Source: Acidovorax sp. 1608163
Lineage (GTDB): Bacteria; Pseudomonadota; Gammaproteobacteria; Burkholderiales; Burkholderiaceae_C
Length of the DNA: 64,000 nt
Direction: 5' to 3'
Assembly (NCBI RefSeq): GCF_003669015.1
Contig: NZ_CP033069.1
Location: forward strand, 561,001 to 625,000
Position 1 is the first letter of the stretch. Every line of letters starts with the position of its first letter. The notes under the pieces were generated by a model that was not told where the DNA came from, ran no database searches, and saw nothing but the letters and a program-made list of their open reading frames with translations. Shown here in pieces: positions 60,806-64,000 of the stretch. The position numbers were made by a program, and so were the translations under genes.

Positions 60806-61666
60806 TTACTTCTTGCCCTTCACGTGGCCTTCCAGCTCCGAGAAGGTGGGGCGGTCGGTCGAGAAGAGCACTTTGCGGCCAAATTCAATGGCTGTGGCTG
60901 GGTTGTAGCCCTGCATGCTGGCCAGCAGCGTAGATTTGATGCACTGGAACTCTTTAGCAGCGTCTTCGGTCTTTTGCTCCATCAAGCCGCCCAGGGGCTC
61001 CACAAAGCCGTAGGCCAGCAAAATGCCCAGAAAGGTACCCACCAGGGCCGAGGCAATCATGCCCCCGAGCACTGCAGGGGGTTGGCCCACCGAGCCCATG
61101 GTATTCACCACCCCCAACACGGCTGCCACGATACCGAACGCAGGCAACGCACCTGCCAGGCGGGCAATCGCCGCTACGGGGGCGTGTGCCTCTGCATGGT
61201 GGGTGTCGATTTCGGCATCCATCAGCGCCTCGATCTCATGCGAGTTGAGGTTGCCCGACACCATCATGCGCAGGTAGTCGGTGGTGAACTCGATCACATG
61301 GTGGTCATGCCCGACCACCGGGTATTTCTTGAAAATCTCGGACTCGTGGGGGGCTTCCACGTCCTTTTCAATGGCCATCAGGCCTTCCTTGCGGGCCTTT
61401 TGCAGGATGTCGTACAGCATGGCCAGCAGTTCCATGTAGCGGGCCTTGGTGTACTTGCTGCCCTTGAGGGCATCCGGAATCGCCTTGAGCGTGGCCTTGA
61501 GGACCTTGGGCTGGTTGTTCACCACAAATGCGCCCATAGCGCTGCCGCCAATGGTGATCAGCTCGAAGGGAAGGGCCGTCAAGATGACCTTGATATTCCC
61601 GCCGTGAAAGATGTACACGCCGAAGATGCAGACCATGCTGACGACGTAGCCGATGATGACAAACAT
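60806..61666 (-). CDS. motA: flagellar motor stator protein MotA
   Basis: A 286-residue stator subunit with four helices. Start at 61666 gives MFVIIGYVVSMVCIFGVYIF and HGGNIKVILTALPFELITIG, the family N terminus. A longer frame upstream adds a Cys/Arg-rich leader and is rejected. The cytosolic loop has RARYMELL-like KARYMELLAMLYDILQKARK, and the helices GIVAAVLGVVNTMGSVGQPP, LVGTFLGILLAYGFVEPLGG line the channel. It is the first gene of the motA-motB-cheY-cheZ run, which is probably activated by flagellar regulators encoded elsewhere. Confidence 0.95.
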   Translation of the reverse strand: MFVIIGYVVSMVCIFGVYIFHGGNIKVILTALPFELITIGGSAMGAFVVNNQPKVLKATLKAIPDALKGSKYTKARYMELLAMLYDILQKARKEGLMAIEKDVEAPHESEIFKKYPVVGHDHHVIEFTTDYLRMMVSGNLNSHEIEALMDAEIDTHHAEAHAPVAAIARLAGALPAFGIVAAVLGVVNTMGSVGQPPAVLGGMIASALVGTFLGILLAYGFVEPLGGLMEQKTEDAAKEFQCIKSTLLASMQGYNPATAIEFGRKVLFSTDRPTFSELEGHVKGKK

Positions 61667-62033
61667 GCTGGTGCGGTGGTTGTGGTGGCGTGAGCCTGCC
61701 TTCGGTTGGGTAAAGAGGGGGCGGCACGCCGAGTTCGCGCACCTGTAGTTCACTGTATCTGATTGTGCGCGAACCAAACAAGCAAGCAAGTGGCAAACCA
61801 CCGCTCTCATTCAGGCTTGTTGGCTGGGTGTGGTTTTTGGGTTGCATGGCGGTGGGGCCTGTGTGCACCGCAGCGGCGGCCTGGGTGTTCCCGGTTTCTC
61901 TGCTTTTTCCACCTTTACACCCTGTGGGCAATGCTTATGCTCACCCCGTTGCGCCTTCGGCAGGCTTGGTGGCACCGCTGTGGGTGCTGCAGGCCCCCGG
62001 GGCTGTGTTTAAACACCCAGGACTCCCTGACTG
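61667..62033. other. control region between motA and the glycosyltransferase gene
   Basis: 367 bp between divergent genes. It should hold the motA promoter. A plus-strand frame with a GTG start (61765-62034, 89 codons, one hydrophobic stretch) ends in a TGATG overlap with the next gene but has no family and is not called. No sigma-28 site could be named with confidence. Confidence 0.5.
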
Positions 62034-64000
62034 ATGCAAGCCACTCCCCCCACCGATGCTTCTGTTGCCGCGTTTGCGTCTGAGTCTGACGGCCAGGCCA
62101 GCGCGCAGGCTTCCAACCCGGTGCAGGCACTGCTGGTGCAGACCATGGCCCTGGCGCTGGATTGCCACTGGGCCCAGAACCTGGCCCAGGCGGAGGAGCT
62201 TTACCGTGCGGTGCTGAGCCTTGCGCCCGACCATGCAGACGCGAACCACAACCTGGGGGCGATTGCGATGGAGTGCGGGCAGTTTTTGGCGGCAGTGCCG
62301 TTTTTTCAGGCCGCCTTGCAGGCCAACCCTAAAAACCGCCAGTACTGGGTGAGCCTGGTGGACGCACTCATCCAGGCGGGTGAACACACCCTGGCGGAAG
62401 ATATTTTGGAAGACGCCCGCCGTGCGGGCTTGGCGGGTGACGCTGCGGGCGAATTGGTTGAACGACTGGTCGACGCCGTCATGCGGCGCACGCGCAGCGC
62501 CCGGCCACCCCAAGGGCGCATGGCGTCCGCAGACCAGGTTGCCGAACTCAACCGCCTGTTTGAGGCGGAGAAGTTTGACGACGTGTTGCGCTTGGGCCGC
62601 AAGATGACGCGCCAGTATCCCCAGTGCCCCATGGGTTTCAAGTCCTTGAGTGCGGCGCTGATGCAATTGGGGCAGATGGACAAGGCCGTTGCGCCGATGC
62701 GCCAGGCGCTGCAGCTCAATCCCCGGGATGTGGACATGCTCAGTAACTATGGCCTGGCGCGTTCTCTCAAGGGTGATCTGGTGCAGGCCGAGGTGCTACT
62801 GCGCCAGGCCGTGGGCCATGCGCCGCGATTCCCGCAAGGCTGGTTCAACCTGGCCATCGTCTTGCGTGGGCAAGCGCGCTTGCAGGCGTCTGAGCAGGCC
62901 TACCGGCAGGCTCTGGAGGTGGGGGGCGATGACCCCAAGGTGCTGCTCAATCTGGGGCTCCTGCTGGGCGAAATGCATCGATTCACCGAGGGGCAAGCGT
63001 GCGTGCGCCGGGCCTTGGCGCTGGACCCGAACATGGTGCATGCGCATGTGGGCCTGGGCATGTTGCTCAAGGACCAGGGGCGATTGCCTGAGGCCCTGCA
63101 GGCGCTGCAAAGGGCGCTGGAGCTGAATCCAGAAGACCAAGCTGTCCAAAGCAGTTATCTCTTCGTGGTGAATTGCATACCAGAGATCGATCTATTGGAG
63201 CGCTTTGCTGCTTACCAACGCTTCAACCGGTATTTTGGCGAGCCGCACCACCGTTTGTGGCGCCCTCACACCAATGACCGCAACCCTGCACGCCGTTTGA
63301 GGGTGGGCTATGTGGCCCCGGTGTTTCGCAACCACTCCTGCCGCTCTTATCTCGAGCCTTTGCTGGAAAACCACGACCACCAACGCGTGGAGTTGTTTGC
63401 CTACTCTGGGCCGTTTGAGTTGGAAGACGAAGTGACTGATCACTACCGTACGCTGTTTGAGCACTGGATTGACACCCGCCAAATGGACGACGATGAGTTG
63501 GCTGCGCGTATTCGGGCGGATGGCATTGATATTCTGGTGGATATAGCAGGGCAGACGAAAGGACACCGATTAGAGGTGTTTGCGCGCAAGCCTGCCCCAG
63601 TGTCACTGCACTGGCTTGACTCGGGCTACACCACGGGCCTGACCGCAATCGATTACTACCTGACCGATGCAGTGGGCGTGCCCGAAGGCTTCGATCATCT
63701 TTTCTCTGAGACCCCTTGGCGTTTACCGCGCACGCCTTTTTCCTATCGGCCCAAGCCTGGAGTGGGCGAGGTGAGCGAATTGCCTGCGCTACGCAACGGT
63801 TACATCACCTTCTGCTCTCTCACCCGCGCGGTGCGACTCAATGAGCGCGTGATTGCTGCGTGGGTGGAATTGCTGCGCAGGGTTCCTGGCTCCAAGCTTG
63901 AGATCAATAGTGGCAACTTCAGCCAGGCTGAGGTGCGTGAGCAATGGTGGCTTAGGTTTGAGGCGTTGGGCATTCCCCGTGATCGGGTCATCATGGGTTT
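62034..64000 (+). CDS. TPR-repeat O-linked GlcNAc transferase (SPINDLY family), 5' part
   Basis: The frame is open from the ATG at 62034 to the window end (about 655 codons, C terminus missing). The first 380 residues are TPR repeats of 34 residues (AEELYRAVLSLAPDHADANH, MDKAVAPMRQALQLNPRDVD, EALQALQRALELNPEDQAVQ). The rest is the Glyco_transf_41 catalytic part: RLRVGYVAPVFRNHSCRSYL, ADGIDILVDIAGQTKGHRLE, PAPVSLHWLDSGYTTGLTAI. Such proteins add sugars to Ser/Thr of cytosolic targets; in bacteria many modify flagellins. Its place beside the motility genes supports a flagellin target, but this is inference. Confidence 0.87.
   Translation, partial: MQATPPTDASVAAFASESDGQASAQASNPVQALLVQTMALALDCHWAQNLAQAEELYRAVLSLAPDHADANHNLGAIAMECGQFLAAVPFFQAALQANPKNRQYWVSLVDALIQAGEHTLAEDILEDARRAGLAGDAAGELVERLVDAVMRRTRSARPPQGRMASADQVAELNRLFEAEKFDDVLRLGRKMTRQYPQCPMGFKSLSAALMQLGQMDKAVAPMRQALQLNPRDVDMLSNYGLARSLKGDLVQAEVLLRQAVGHAPRFPQGWFNLAIVLRGQARLQASEQAYRQALEVGGDDPKVLLNLGLLLGEMHRFTEGQACVRRALALDPNMVHAHVGLGMLLKDQGRLPEALQALQRALELNPEDQAVQSSYLFVVNCIPEIDLLERFAAYQRFNRYFGEPHHRLWRPHTNDRNPARRLRVGYVAPVFRNHSCRSYLEPLLENHDHQRVELFAYSGPFELEDEVTDHYRTLFEHWIDTRQMDDDELAARIRADGIDILVDIAGQTKGHRLEVFARKPAPVSLHWLDSGYTTGLTAIDYYLTDAVGVPEGFDHLFSETPWRLPRTPFSYRPKPGVGEVSELPALRNGYITFCSLTRAVRLNERVIAAWVELLRRVPGSKLEINSGNFSQAEVREQWWLRFEALGIPRDRVIMG

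Noticed and set aside
61765..62034. 89-codon frame with GTG start overlapping the glycosyltransferase start by TGATG
   Set aside because: The overlap looks like coupling, but the sequence has no family, a weak start and lies in the motA control region.

Overview
The window looks like the chromosome of a high-GC betaproteobacterium of the Comamonadaceae, Acidovorax-like. The evidence is the GC-rich codon use, the order of the flagellar genes, a Gram-negative porin of the betaproteobacterial type, and a dispersed palindromic repeat that I recognise from comamonad genomes. No rRNA, tRNA or CRISPR array was seen.

Layout. (1) 1-6.6 kb: the 5' part of a giant AsmA-like DUF748 envelope protein, a 122-bp tandem repeat that runs into the end of an AlaX editing protein, a creatininase-family hydrolase and a DUF1203 protein. 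(2) 7-11.2 kb: a likely iron or metal uptake operon (DUF2946 protein, TonB-dependent receptor, PepSY membrane protein). (3) 11.2-12.2 kb: a gene-free block built of nested inverted repeats. (4) 12.2-22.1 kb: a long minus-strand series for amino-acid and small-molecule handling (two LysE exporters, an EamA exporter, threonine dehydratase-like enzyme, two PhzF paralogues, VOC protein, GST, aminotransferase, DHCW cupin). Most of it lies divergent from a MocR-type regulator at 22.3-23.8 kb, whose upstream region carries four CARTACA-type sites. (5) 24.5-29.6 kb: an accessory island. It holds a 1153-residue polymorphic toxin with a TKPL-repeat N terminus and a C-terminal HExxH domain, a probable immunity gene in AT-rich DNA, a decayed reading frame and a small membrane protein. 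(6) 30.3-37.7 kb: a porin, an unknown Gly/Ala/Gln-rich protein, a histidine kinase and response regulator pair, an NAD(P)-binding protein and a LysR regulator. (7) 37.8-61.7 kb: an HDOD protein and a large motility cluster: flgL-K-J-I-H-G-F-E-D-C-B on the minus strand, flgA-M-N on the plus strand, then fliA, an flhG-like gene, flhF-flhA-flhB-cheZ-cheY-motB-motA on the minus strand. (8) 62.0 kb to the end: a TPR/SPINDLY-type O-GlcNAc transferase, open at the right edge and possibly a flagellin glycosyltransferase.

Two things cut across the regions. First, seven genes (DHCW cupin, LysE, the Gly/Ala-rich protein, the response regulator, flgL, flgK, flgE) each carry exactly one frameshift. All are repaired by adding one base to a short homopolymer. 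I read this mainly as homopolymer under-calling in the underlying sequence and annotate each as one gene. Second, at least nine copies of one palindromic repeat (core AAGCGCTAGCAGCTAT followed by TTGATAGC) are scattered over the window. They usually sit at gene ends, but one lies inside the coding sequence of the VOC protein.
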